Shown one piece after another: positions 18,287 through 26,142 of a DNA stretch of 64,000 nt; within the stretch, counting starts at the first letter, position 1; every line of letters begins with the position of its first letter. The position numbers and the translations under genes are program-made. This DNA comes from Pseudoduganella lurida. GTDB lineage: Bacteria > Pseudomonadota > Gammaproteobacteria > Burkholderiales > Burkholderiaceae_D. The DNA lies in the NCBI RefSeq assembly GCF_007830455.1, contig NZ_VLLB01000001.1, positions 1,178,001 to 1,242,000 on the forward strand. The letters run 5' to 3'. The notes beneath the pieces were generated by a model, which made no database searches, was not told the origin of the DNA, and saw only the letters and a program-made list of their open reading frames with translations.

Positions 18287-19660
18287 TCACTGCAGCTCGC
18301 GCAGCTTGTTGAACGCATCGTCGATACGGTCGACGGCGATGATCGTCATGCCTTCGATCGGCGCCTTCGGTGCGTTGGCCTTCGGGATCATGGCGATCGA
18401 AAAGCCCAGCTTGGCCGCCTCGCGCAGGCGCTCCTGGCCCCGTGGCGCGGGCCGGATCTCGCCGGCCAGGCCCACTTCGCCGAACACGACGAAGCCGCGC
18501 GGCAGCGGCTTGTTGCGCATCGACGAATTGATGGCCAGCAGGACGGCCAGGTCGGCCGCCGGTTCCGTGATCTTCACGCCGCCGACGGCATTGATGAACA
18601 CGTCCTGGTCGAACGCGGCGATGCCGGCATGGCGGTGCAGCACGGCCAGCAGCATGGCCAGGCGGTTCTGCTCCAGGCCGACGGACAGCCGCCGCGCATT
18701 CGGCAGGTGGCTGGCATCGACCAGCGCCTGGATCTCCACCAGCAGCGGCCGCGTGCCCTCCTGCGTCACCATCACGCAGGAGCCGGGCACCTGGTTGTCG
18801 TGCTGCGACAGGAACAGCGCGGACGGATTCGACACGCCCTTCAGCCCCTTTTCCGTCATCGCGAACACGCCCAGCTCGTTGACGGCGCCGAAGCGGTTCT
18901 TGATGGCCCGCACCAGCCGGAAGCTGGAATGGCTGTCGCCCTCGAAGTACAGCACCGTGTCGACGATGTGTTCCAGCACGCGAGGGCCGGCCAGCGCGCC
19001 TTCCTTCGTCACGTGACCCACGAGGATGATCGTGATGCCGGTCTGCTTGGCGATGCGCGTGAGCTGCGCCGCGCACTCGCGCACCTGTGCCACCGAACCG
19101 GGGGCCGACGTCAGCGCATCCGAATACAGCGTCTGGATCGAGTCGATCACGGCCACTTCGGGACGCACGTCGGCCAGCGTCTGCTGGATTTTCTCCAGCT
19201 GGATCTCGGCCTGCAGCTTGAACTCCTTCGCGTCGATGGCCAGCCGCTTGGCGCGCAGCGCGATCTGCGCGCCGGACTCCTCGCCCGACACGTACAGCAC
19301 GCTCTTCATGCGCGACAGATTGGCCAGTGCCTGCAGCAGCAGGGTCGACTTGCCGATGCCGGGATCGCCGCCGATCAGCACCACGCCGCCGGCCACCAGG
19401 CCGCCGCCGAGCACGCGGTCGAATTCCTCGATGCCGGTGCCGAAGCGGGGCACGTCCAGCGCCTCGATCTCGTGCAGCGACAGCACCGGTGCCGTCTGCG
19501 CCAGGGCCTGCGGCGTCTGCGACATGCGGTTCACGCCGGCCGTCTCCACCACCGTTTCCACCATCGTGTTCCACTGCCGGCAGGCCGGGCACTGGCCCGC
19601 CCACTTGCTGCTCGTGCCGCCGCATTCGCTGCACACGTACTGGGTCTTTGCTTTTGCCAT
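18287..19660 (-). CDS. radA: DNA repair protein RadA
   Basis: RecA-like helicase that helps branch migration in recombination. 457 residues: N-terminal zinc finger with CSECGG and CPAC pairs, Walker A GGDPGIGKST, the RadA signature KNRFG (KNRFGAVNELG), and a C-terminal Lon-protease-like domain containing ALLLAINSSMRNKPLP-type sequence and GEVGLAGEIRP. All motifs intact. It starts 6 bp after the alanine racemase stop, so the two are co-transcribed, a common betaproteobacterial arrangement. Confidence 0.96.
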   Translation of the reverse strand: MAKAKTQYVCSECGGTSSKWAGQCPACRQWNTMVETVVETAGVNRMSQTPQALAQTAPVLSLHEIEALDVPRFGTGIEEFDRVLGGGLVAGGVVLIGGDPGIGKSTLLLQALANLSRMKSVLYVSGEESGAQIALRAKRLAIDAKEFKLQAEIQLEKIQQTLADVRPEVAVIDSIQTLYSDALTSAPGSVAQVRECAAQLTRIAKQTGITIILVGHVTKEGALAGPRVLEHIVDTVLYFEGDSHSSFRLVRAIKNRFGAVNELGVFAMTEKGLKGVSNPSALFLSQHDNQVPGSCVMVTQEGTRPLLVEIQALVDASHLPNARRLSVGLEQNRLAMLLAVLHRHAGIAAFDQDVFINAVGGVKITEPAADLAVLLAINSSMRNKPLPRGFVVFGEVGLAGEIRPAPRGQERLREAAKLGFSIAMIPKANAPKAPIEGMTIIAVDRIDDAFNKLRELQ

Positions 19661-19666
19661 GGTCGT

Positions 19667-20755
19667 TCAGTCTTCCTCGATCCGCACGCGGGGCGCCACC
19701 GCGCACATCAGTTCATAGCCGATGGTGCCGGCGCTGTCGGCCACCTCGTCGATCGGCAGGCCCTGCCCCCACAGCACCACGCGGCTGCCGACGCGGGCTT
19801 CGGGCACATCGGTCAGGTCCACCGCCATCATGTCCATCGACACGCGCCCCACGCTGCGGGTGCGCACGCCATTCACCAGCACCGGCGTGCCGGTCGGTGC
19901 ATGGCGCGGATAGCCGTCCGCATAGCCGCAGGCGACCACGCCGATGCGCATGGCGCGGTCGGCCTCGAAGCGGCTGCCGTAGCCGACGAAATCGCCGGCC
20001 GCGATGTCCTGCACGCCGATCAGTTCACTGGCCAGCGTCATCGCCGGCAGCAGGCCGTGTTCCGCCGCGCTGCCCCCGCCGGGCGTGCCGCCATACAGCA
20101 TGATGCCGGGCCGGATCCAGTCGCTCACCAGCGTTTCCTTCAACTCGGGCATCCGGAACACCCCGGCCGAATTGGCCAGGCTGCGCGGGCCCGGCAGGCC
20201 GGCCGCGCCCGCGTCGAAGCGGCGGATCTGCTCGCCGATCGGCAGGCAGCGGTGCGCCGCCTCGTCGGCATTGGCGAAGTGCGTCATCAGCGTGATCTCG
20301 CCAACGTGCGGGATGGCGCGCAGCCGCGCGTGCGCGCGTGCGAATTCGTGCGGACGGAAGCCCAGCCGGTTCATCCCCGTGTTCATCTTCAGATGCACGT
20401 CGATGCGGCGCGCCAGCGGCGTGCTTTCCAGCAGCGCGATCTGCTCGTCGCAATGGGCCGCGCCGTTCAGGCCGTGCCGCGCCATCGTGTGCAGGTCGGC
20501 CGCATCGAACCAGCCTTCCAGCAGCAGCACGGGCTTCGTCCAGCCCAGCTCGCGCAGCCGCACGGCGTTGTCGAACTCGATCAGCGCAAGGCCGTCGGCC
20601 TCCGCAAAGCCGCGCAGCGCGCGTTCCAGGCCATGGCCATAGGCGTTCGCCTTCACCACCGCCCAGGCGCGTGAGTCCGGCGCGCAGGCGCGGGCGCGTG
20701 CCAGGTTGTGCCGCAACGCGGCGAGGTGGATGATGGCGACGATGGGCCTTGGCAT
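19667..20755 (-). CDS. alr: Alanine racemase
   Basis: PLP enzyme that makes D-alanine for peptidoglycan. 362 residues. The PLP-binding Lys is in AVVKANAYGHGLERAL, the second catalytic Tyr region in SMDMMAVDLTD and YGSRFEADRAMRIGVVACGY. The N-terminal TIM barrel and C-terminal beta domain are both complete. Start at 20755 (MPRPIVAIIHLAALRHNL) matches the usual Alr beginning. First gene of the alr-radA unit; divergent from lplT with about 245 bp between. Confidence 0.95.
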   Translation of the reverse strand: MPRPIVAIIHLAALRHNLARARACAPDSRAWAVVKANAYGHGLERALRGFAEADGLALIEFDNAVRLRELGWTKPVLLLEGWFDAADLHTMARHGLNGAAHCDEQIALLESTPLARRIDVHLKMNTGMNRLGFRPHEFARAHARLRAIPHVGEITLMTHFANADEAAHRCLPIGEQIRRFDAGAAGLPGPRSLANSAGVFRMPELKETLVSDWIRPGIMLYGGTPGGGSAAEHGLLPAMTLASELIGVQDIAAGDFVGYGSRFEADRAMRIGVVACGYADGYPRHAPTGTPVLVNGVRTRSVGRVSMDMMAVDLTDVPEARVGSRVVLWGQGLPIDEVADSAGTIGYELMCAVAPRVRIEED

Positions 20756-21000
20756 GGGTCGACTGGAGATGTTGATGGTAGATGGAGGGGAGGCGGCATT
20801 TTACCTTAGACAGGGCTTAAGGACCCGCGGCCGGCGCGCGGCAGGACAGGCGATTCCGCACGACCGTTCACACTGCGGAAAGCCTGAATTGGTGCGGCGC
20901 ACGGCGCGCGGCGGGCATTTCCGGCAGCCCGTCCGTTTCTTTGGAAAGGCATCCATTCATGGTATAAAGCAAGCCGATCTCAGTTTTCAGGCCCTCCACA

Positions 21001-22248
21001 ATGAATCGTGGTTTTTATACCATCATGGCAGCGCAGTTCTTTTCTTCGCTGGCGGACAATGCACTGCTGTTCGTCGCGATCGACCTGCTGATCACGATGC
21101 AATCGCCGGCGTGGATCACGCCGTTGCTGAAGTTCCTGTTCGTGCTGTTCTACGTGCTGCTGGCGGCGTTCGTGGGCGCGTTCGCCGATTCGCTGCCGAA
21201 GGGCCGCGTGATGTTCTACGCGAACCTCGTGAAGATCTTCGGCTGCGCGCTGCTGTTCTATGACGTGCACCCGCTGGCCGCCTATGCGATCGTCGGCATC
21301 GGCGCCGCCATCTATTCCCCTGCCAAGTACGGCATCCTGACGGAGCTGCTGCCGCCCGAAAAACTGGTGGCGGCCAACGGCTGGATCGAAGGCCTGACGA
21401 TCACCTCGATCATCCTCGGCACCGTGATGGGCGGCATCCTGGTCGGCGACCGCGCCGAGGCGATCATGCTGGGCTGGCACATCGGCATCCCGAACGCGGA
21501 GAGCGGCGCACTGATGATCGTGGCCGTGCTGTACATCGCGGCGGCGCTGTTCAACCTGCGCATTCCGCTCACCGGCTGCGTGTATCCGCACCAGGAGCGC
21601 AACCCGGCGCGCCTGATCGAGGACTTCGCCAACTGCTGCTCGATCCTGTGGAAGGACAAGCTGGGCCAGATCTCGCTGGCTGTCACCACGCTGTTCTGGG
21701 GCACCGGCGCCACGCTGCAGTTCATCGTGCTGGAATGGGCCAAGCAGTCGCTGCACATGACGTACGAGAAGGCCACCACGATGGTGGGCCTGGTGGGCCT
21801 GGGCGTGACGGTGGGCGCCGTGATGTCGGCAAGGATGATCACGCTGCGCCGCTCGCTGTCCGTGATTCCGCTGGGCGTGGCGATGGGCGTGATGGTGATG
21901 GCGATGGCGTTCGTGTACAGCACCTGGATCGCCTACCCGATGCTGATCATGATCGGCGTGCTGTCCGGCTTCTTCGTGGTGCCGATGAACGCGCTGCTGC
22001 AGCACCGCGGCCACGTGCTGATGAGCGCCGGCCACTCGATCGCCGTGCAGAACTTCAACGAGAACCTGTCGATCCTGACGATGCTGGCGGTGTACTCGCT
22101 GATGCTGCGCCTGCACCTGGACCTGAACACCATCATCATCCTGTTCGGCCTGTTCCTGGCCGGGACGATGATCTTCATCATGCGCCTGCATGCGGCCAAC
22201 CAGCGCGAACACGATTCGCTCGCGCTGATCGGCGAGCACAAGCACTAA
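21001..22248 (+). CDS. lplT: Lysophospholipid transporter
   Basis: Major-facilitator protein of the inner membrane that flips lysophospholipids for re-acylation. 415 residues and about 12 membrane spans. Start MNRGFYTIMAAQFFSSLADN and SPAKYGILTELLPPEKLVAANGW-region sequence are characteristic of LplT. The Aas acyltransferase to which it is often fused or adjacent is absent here. Its stop codon overlaps that of the convergent DUF1853 gene. Confidence 0.93.
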   Translation: MNRGFYTIMAAQFFSSLADNALLFVAIDLLITMQSPAWITPLLKFLFVLFYVLLAAFVGAFADSLPKGRVMFYANLVKIFGCALLFYDVHPLAAYAIVGIGAAIYSPAKYGILTELLPPEKLVAANGWIEGLTITSIILGTVMGGILVGDRAEAIMLGWHIGIPNAESGALMIVAVLYIAAALFNLRIPLTGCVYPHQERNPARLIEDFANCCSILWKDKLGQISLAVTTLFWGTGATLQFIVLEWAKQSLHMTYEKATTMVGLVGLGVTVGAVMSARMITLRRSLSVIPLGVAMGVMVMAMAFVYSTWIAYPMLIMIGVLSGFFVVPMNALLQHRGHVLMSAGHSIAVQNFNENLSILTMLAVYSLMLRLHLDLNTIIILFGLFLAGTMIFIMRLHAANQREHDSLALIGEHKH

Positions 22249-23267
22249 TCGGTTGCGCTGGTCCTCGCGTCGTTCGCGCGGCGCAGGGCCGCCTGCGCCG
22301 GCCAGCCGTCGGGCACGAGGAAGGCACGGCCCTCCTCCAGCAGCCATTCCCCTTCCTGCCGCACGGACGCCACCATCACCGGCGACGCATCCGTGGCGAA
22401 CTGCAATGCCAGCACGTCCGCCAGTTCGGCACGCGACAGCGCCGAAGGCACGGCCGCATCGTCCGGCGTCGCACGGATCTTCAGCGGCGCCAGCCACAGC
22501 AGGCGCGGCATCACCACGAAGCATCCCTCTTCTTCGACCGCTGCAAAATCGCCCAGCGTTCGCCACGTGCCGCGGCAGTGGCCAGGCGTGATGCCGGGGA
22601 TGACGGCGTCCATGCCCGGCGGGTGGAACAGCCAGCCCTTGACGAGCGCCTGCGCCGCCACGACGGGCCGCAAGCCCGCCTGTTGCAACGCGAGCTGCGC
22701 GGCGGGATGCCCGCCCAGCGCCAGCTGCTGCGCGAAGATCTTGCGCATCTTGCGGCCCAGCGTGTCGGCCAGGTTGGGCCCCACCAGCACGTCGAAGTCG
22801 CCGTTCGCGGCGTGGCCGTCGAGCAGGTAGAACTTGCTGGCGAATTCGATGTGGCGCAGGCCCGCGGGCTCGTCCAGCAGGAAGTCGAACTCGCCGACCG
22901 TCTGCTGGCCGCCCTTGGGGCGCGGCATCCGGACCTGCAGGCCATGCGCGGCCAGCATGCCACGCTGCGCGTAGTAGAACGCCATGAGCTTTTCGGCGTA
23001 CAGGCCGAGGCGCGAATAGAAGCGGCTGCCCAGGGCCGCAACGAGCGGTGCGGGATCGTGCTCCAGCGCGGCCAGCCACGCTGCATCGGCCGCGTTGACG
23101 GCACCCAGGGTGGCAATGCGGCCATGCCAGTACGGCGCGGCGGGATCGAGCAGGTCCGGCGCGTCGAGCAGCCAGGCCAGCGCCCGCACGTGCGGACGCG
23201 TCAGGTGCCCCCAGCGGCGCTCGAAGGACGTCTGGTGATCCGGCAGCGGTTCAGCGCCGGCCGGCAT
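22245..23267 (-). CDS. DUF1853 family protein
   Basis: 340 residues matching the DUF1853 family by its opening (SFERRWGHLTRPHVRALAWL), the central GEFDFLLDEPAGLRHIEFAS-type segment and ADTLGRKMRKIFAQQL. The segment around GEFDFLL...HIEFASKFYL resembles the metal-binding core of PD-(D/E)XK nucleases (Asp ... Glu-X-Lys), so a nuclease-like fold is possible; this is my inference. Function is unknown. Last gene of the tsaB-rimI-glycosylase unit, overlapping the glycosylase by 17 bp, and convergent with lplT (stop codons overlap). Confidence 0.82.
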   Translation of the reverse strand: MPAGAEPLPDHQTSFERRWGHLTRPHVRALAWLLDAPDLLDPAAPYWHGRIATLGAVNAADAAWLAALEHDPAPLVAALGSRFYSRLGLYAEKLMAFYYAQRGMLAAHGLQVRMPRPKGGQQTVGEFDFLLDEPAGLRHIEFASKFYLLDGHAANGDFDVLVGPNLADTLGRKMRKIFAQQLALGGHPAAQLALQQAGLRPVVAAQALVKGWLFHPPGMDAVIPGITPGHCRGTWRTLGDFAAVEEEGCFVVMPRLLWLAPLKIRATPDDAAVPSALSRAELADVLALQFATDASPVMVASVRQEGEWLLEEGRAFLVPDGWPAQAALRRANDARTSATD

Positions 23268-24255
23268 GGGCGGAGCGGGCCAGGCACAGGTCGGCCCACG
23301 CCCGGGCCTTGTCGGCCGGCTGCTTCAGGAGGTCGGCCGGGTGGAAGGTGGCGACGACCGGCAGTTCGCCATGGCGCAGCACCTTGCCGCGCGCGGCCAC
23401 GCCCAGCAGGCCCTTGGCCGTCACGCCGCCCAGCGTCAGCACCAGGCCGGCGCCCGTCAGCGCCAGCTCGCGCTGCAGGTACGGGCGGCATGCGGCCAGC
23501 TCGTCGGCGCTCGGCAGGCGCTCGCTGCCATCCTCGGCCGTTGGCCGGAACTTCACCAGCGTCGTCACGTAGACGCCATTCTGCGTCGACAGGTCGACGG
23601 CGCGCAGCATATTGTCCAGCAGCTGGCCCGGTTCGCCGGACAGCGGCTCGCCGGCCTTCTCGTCGGCCGCCGTGGGTGCGGTGGCCAGCACGACCCAGCG
23701 CGCCCGTTCGTCGCCGCGGCCGGGCACGTTGACGCGACCGTCGGCGCACTGTTCGCAGCGGTCGCAGCGGCGCACGGCCTCCTGCAATGCCGGCCAGTCC
23801 ATCGCCGCGATCTCCTCGTCGGTGGCGCCCCGGCTGCGTGCCGGCGCGCGGCTGACCGCGCTGGCGGGCACGGCATCGAACCACGACGTGTCTTCGCCGG
23901 AAGGAGCCGGCGTCGTCTCTCTTGGCCGCGCCGGTGCCGGTACCTTGTGGACGGGCGCCCTGGGTGGCGGCGCGGGCGCTTCGTCGAACCAGGCCGTGTC
24001 GTCGCCGGAGCCGGACGGCGCGGGAACGGACGCCGGTGCCGGTGCGCGTGCCGCGGACACTTCGGCCACCGGCGCTGCAGCGACCGCCTCTACCGCGACT
24101 GATTCCACAGCGACTGATTCCACCGCGACGAGTTCGGCCGCAATGACTTCCGGCGCGATGACTTCCGCGTCGACGCCGTCGTCGGCGCGGTCGCGCAGCA
24201 GCCAGCGCGGGCCGATGCCCATCTCCTGCAGGAAGACGTTGTTCCGGGCGTTCAT
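23251..24255 (-). CDS. Uracil-DNA glycosylase-superfamily protein (family 4-like), atypical
   Basis: 334 residues. The first ~150 are a low-complexity, Val/Ala/Pro-rich linker with repeats such as VAVESVAVESVAVEAV; the catalytic-type domain follows: CDRCEQC, LATAPTAADEKAGEPLSG, PGQLLDNMLRAV, VYVTTLVKFRP, CRPYLQREL and FHPADLL. In [4Fe-4S] family 4 enzymes the fourth Cys ligand is in KCRP; here it is Phe (KFRP), while an extra Cys is in the N-terminal CxxCxxC. The GEAPG motif is replaced by ATAPT. Activity is therefore doubtful, though the fold is clear. Overlaps rimI by 4 bp; part of the tsaB-rimI operon. Confidence 0.83.
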   Translation of the reverse strand: MNARNNVFLQEMGIGPRWLLRDRADDGVDAEVIAPEVIAAELVAVESVAVESVAVEAVAAAPVAEVSAARAPAPASVPAPSGSGDDTAWFDEAPAPPPRAPVHKVPAPARPRETTPAPSGEDTSWFDAVPASAVSRAPARSRGATDEEIAAMDWPALQEAVRRCDRCEQCADGRVNVPGRGDERARWVVLATAPTAADEKAGEPLSGEPGQLLDNMLRAVDLSTQNGVYVTTLVKFRPTAEDGSERLPSADELAACRPYLQRELALTGAGLVLTLGGVTAKGLLGVAARGKVLRHGELPVVATFHPADLLKQPADKARAWADLCLARSAHAGRR

Positions 24256-24734
24256 AGCGGCATCCGCATCACGATGGCATCCTCGCGGGTCTGGTTGGCG
24301 GCCGGATAGTAGCCCTTGCGGCGGCCGATTTCATGGAAGCCGTAGCGGCGGTAGATCGCCAGCGCGCGCACGTTCGACGGGCGCACCTCCAGCAGCATCG
24401 ACTCCATGCCGAGTCCGCGCGCGCAGGCCACCGACTGGTTCAGCAGCAGCCGGCCCAGTCCCTGGCCCTGCCAGCGCGCGGCCACGGCCACGTTCAGCAG
24501 ATGCGCTTCGTCGACCACCGCCATCACGAGGAAATAGCCGAGCAGTTCGCCCGGCTGGTCGCGCAGGATCCAGGCGTGGTAGCCGCTCCTGAGCGAGTCG
24601 GCGAAATTGGTGCGCGTCCAAGGATGCGGATAGACGCTCGTTTCCAGCGCCGTCACGTCGTCCAGGTCATGCGGCTGCATCGGTTCGTAGACCAGCCGCG
24701 CCAGGTCCCACGCCATGCCGCGGTCCGGCGTCAT
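24252..24734 (-). CDS. rimI: Ribosomal protein S18-alanine N-acetyltransferase
   Basis: GNAT acetyltransferase of 160 residues. The acetyl-CoA-binding motif A is VAARWQGQGLGRLLLNQ; the C-terminal VRPSNVRALAIYRRYGFHEIGRRKGYY follows the RimI pattern. The gene overlaps tsaB by 4 bp (ATGA), the classic tsaB-rimI pairing, and overlaps the glycosylase gene by 4 bp downstream. Tight overlaps imply one polycistronic message. Confidence 0.93.
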   Translation of the reverse strand: MTPDRGMAWDLARLVYEPMQPHDLDDVTALETSVYPHPWTRTNFADSLRSGYHAWILRDQPGELLGYFLVMAVVDEAHLLNVAVAARWQGQGLGRLLLNQSVACARGLGMESMLLEVRPSNVRALAIYRRYGFHEIGRRKGYYPAANQTREDAIVMRMPL

Positions 24735-25444
24735 GCGCCCGCTCCGGCGGCACCGGCCGCGTTGATGACGGCACGCTCGGCCTTCGTGTAGGCCACCTTG
24801 TTGCGCAGGTAGAGCGGCTGGGCGGCCGCCGCCGCCACGCCCTGCCCGGCCGCGAACGCTGCCGCGCCCAGGCGCGCCACCTGTTCCGCGTGGGGCTGCA
24901 CGGCCGGGTCGCCATCGGCCACGAAGGCACTGCTGGCAAACGTTTCGGCGTACACCGCCAGCCCATTGCCGCAGGCGCGCGGCGTGCCCCGGGGTGCCAC
25001 CTCCGCCGGTGCCGACAGCGCGGGCGGCAGCACGGTTACCGGCAGGCCGTCTTCGATACGATATTGGGCCCAGTACACCTCGTTCATGCGCGCATCCAGC
25101 ACCGGCAGCACCTCGGCCGCGCCATGCCGCTCGTGGCAGGCCAGCGCCATCGCATCGAGCGTGACCACCGGCACCAGCGGCAGGCCGGCACCGAAGCCGA
25201 GGCCCTGGGCGATGCCGCAGGCGGTACGCACGCCGGTGAACGAACCGGGCCCGGCGCCATACGCGATCGCGTCGCAGTCCGCCAGCGCGATGCCGGCCTC
25301 CGTCAGCAGCTCCTGCACCATCGGCAGCAGCGAGGCGGAATGCGTGCGCACGCCATCGGAACTGCGCGAGGCCACCCGGCCGCCATGCAGCAGTGCGCAG
25401 GAGGCCAGTTCGGAGGAAGTTTCAAGTGCAAGGATTGTCAGCAT
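24731..25444 (-). CDS. tsaB: tRNA threonylcarbamoyladenosine biosynthesis protein TsaB
   Basis: Partner of TsaD in making t6A37 on tRNAs decoding ANN codons. About 237 residues starting MLTILALETSSELASCALL, with the family motif YGAGPGSFTGVRTACGIAQG and the C-terminal PLYLRNKVAYTKAER. The start at 25444 is chosen because the family begins here; an upstream extension to 25591 is not conserved-looking. First gene of the tsaB-rimI-glycosylase-DUF1853 unit. Confidence 0.94.
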   Translation of the reverse strand: MLTILALETSSELASCALLHGGRVASRSSDGVRTHSASLLPMVQELLTEAGIALADCDAIAYGAGPGSFTGVRTACGIAQGLGFGAGLPLVPVVTLDAMALACHERHGAAEVLPVLDARMNEVYWAQYRIEDGLPVTVLPPALSAPAEVAPRGTPRACGNGLAVYAETFASSAFVADGDPAVQPHAEQVARLGAAAFAAGQGVAAAAAQPLYLRNKVAYTKAERAVINAAGAAGAGA

Positions 25445-25610
25445 GTAGCGTTGGTCGGCATGGTACGGATTCGTGGGCGTAATGGCGGTACGCAAAGCAT
25501 ATTTTACCTCGCGGCCGGGGCCAGGCCCAGTCATCGGATCCGAGGCCGGTCCGCAGGTCCCACCGTCGGGTTCGCACCGGGCACATCGCAAAGCGAGTTA
25601 GAATGCTGCG

Positions 25611-26033
25611 ATGCACAGCACAACCCTACACGCCGACAACCGCGCCGAAGTGGCCGCCGCGCTGGCGCAGGACCGCCTGATCGTGGCCTGCCTGTGCGCC
25701 GCCTGGTGCGGCACCTGTTCCAGCTACCGCAACGCCTTCGAAGAACTGGCGATGAAGCACCCGGAAAAATATTTTCTGTGGGTGGACATCGAGGACCATG
25801 CGGACATCGTCGGCGACCTCGATGTCGTGAATTTTCCGACCCTGCTGATCCAGCGTCATGAAACCGTGGCATTCTTCGGCACGATGCTGCCCGATCCGAA
25901 CGTGGCGAACCGCCTGATCGAAACGATCGCGAAGATCGACGAAACCGAACTGGCGCGCCAGGCCGCCAGCAACGACGAACGGCGCCAGTGGCAGGCGGAC
26001 TGCAACCTGCGGCAGCTGATGGGCACTGCCTGA
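25611..26033 (+). CDS. Thioredoxin-fold protein
   Basis: 140 residues with one thioredoxin domain. Active site AAWCGTCSSY (Cys33, Cys36: CGTC rather than CGPC); the cis-Pro motif is DVVNFPTLLIQ. No signal peptide, so cytoplasmic. An ~35-residue helical tail follows the fold. A single-Trp pre-active-site AW and the loss of Pro in CGPC suggest altered redox potential. Divergent from tsaB; physiological partner unknown. Confidence 0.85.
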   Translation: MHSTTLHADNRAEVAAALAQDRLIVACLCAAWCGTCSSYRNAFEELAMKHPEKYFLWVDIEDHADIVGDLDVVNFPTLLIQRHETVAFFGTMLPDPNVANRLIETIAKIDETELARQAASNDERRQWQADCNLRQLMGTA

Positions 26034-26142
26034 GGCCAGGCCGCCAGGCGGATGTTCTGTCCCGTCATCTGTCCCGTCTCCCGCACTGCCTGCCGGGGAT
26101 CCCGTTGCTCAGGCGCCCTGCAACTGACCGCGGCGGCTGGTG

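Noticed and set aside
22246-22300. A shared terminator between lplT and the DUF1853 gene
   Set aside because: The genes overlap at their stops and I found no hairpin with a T-run.
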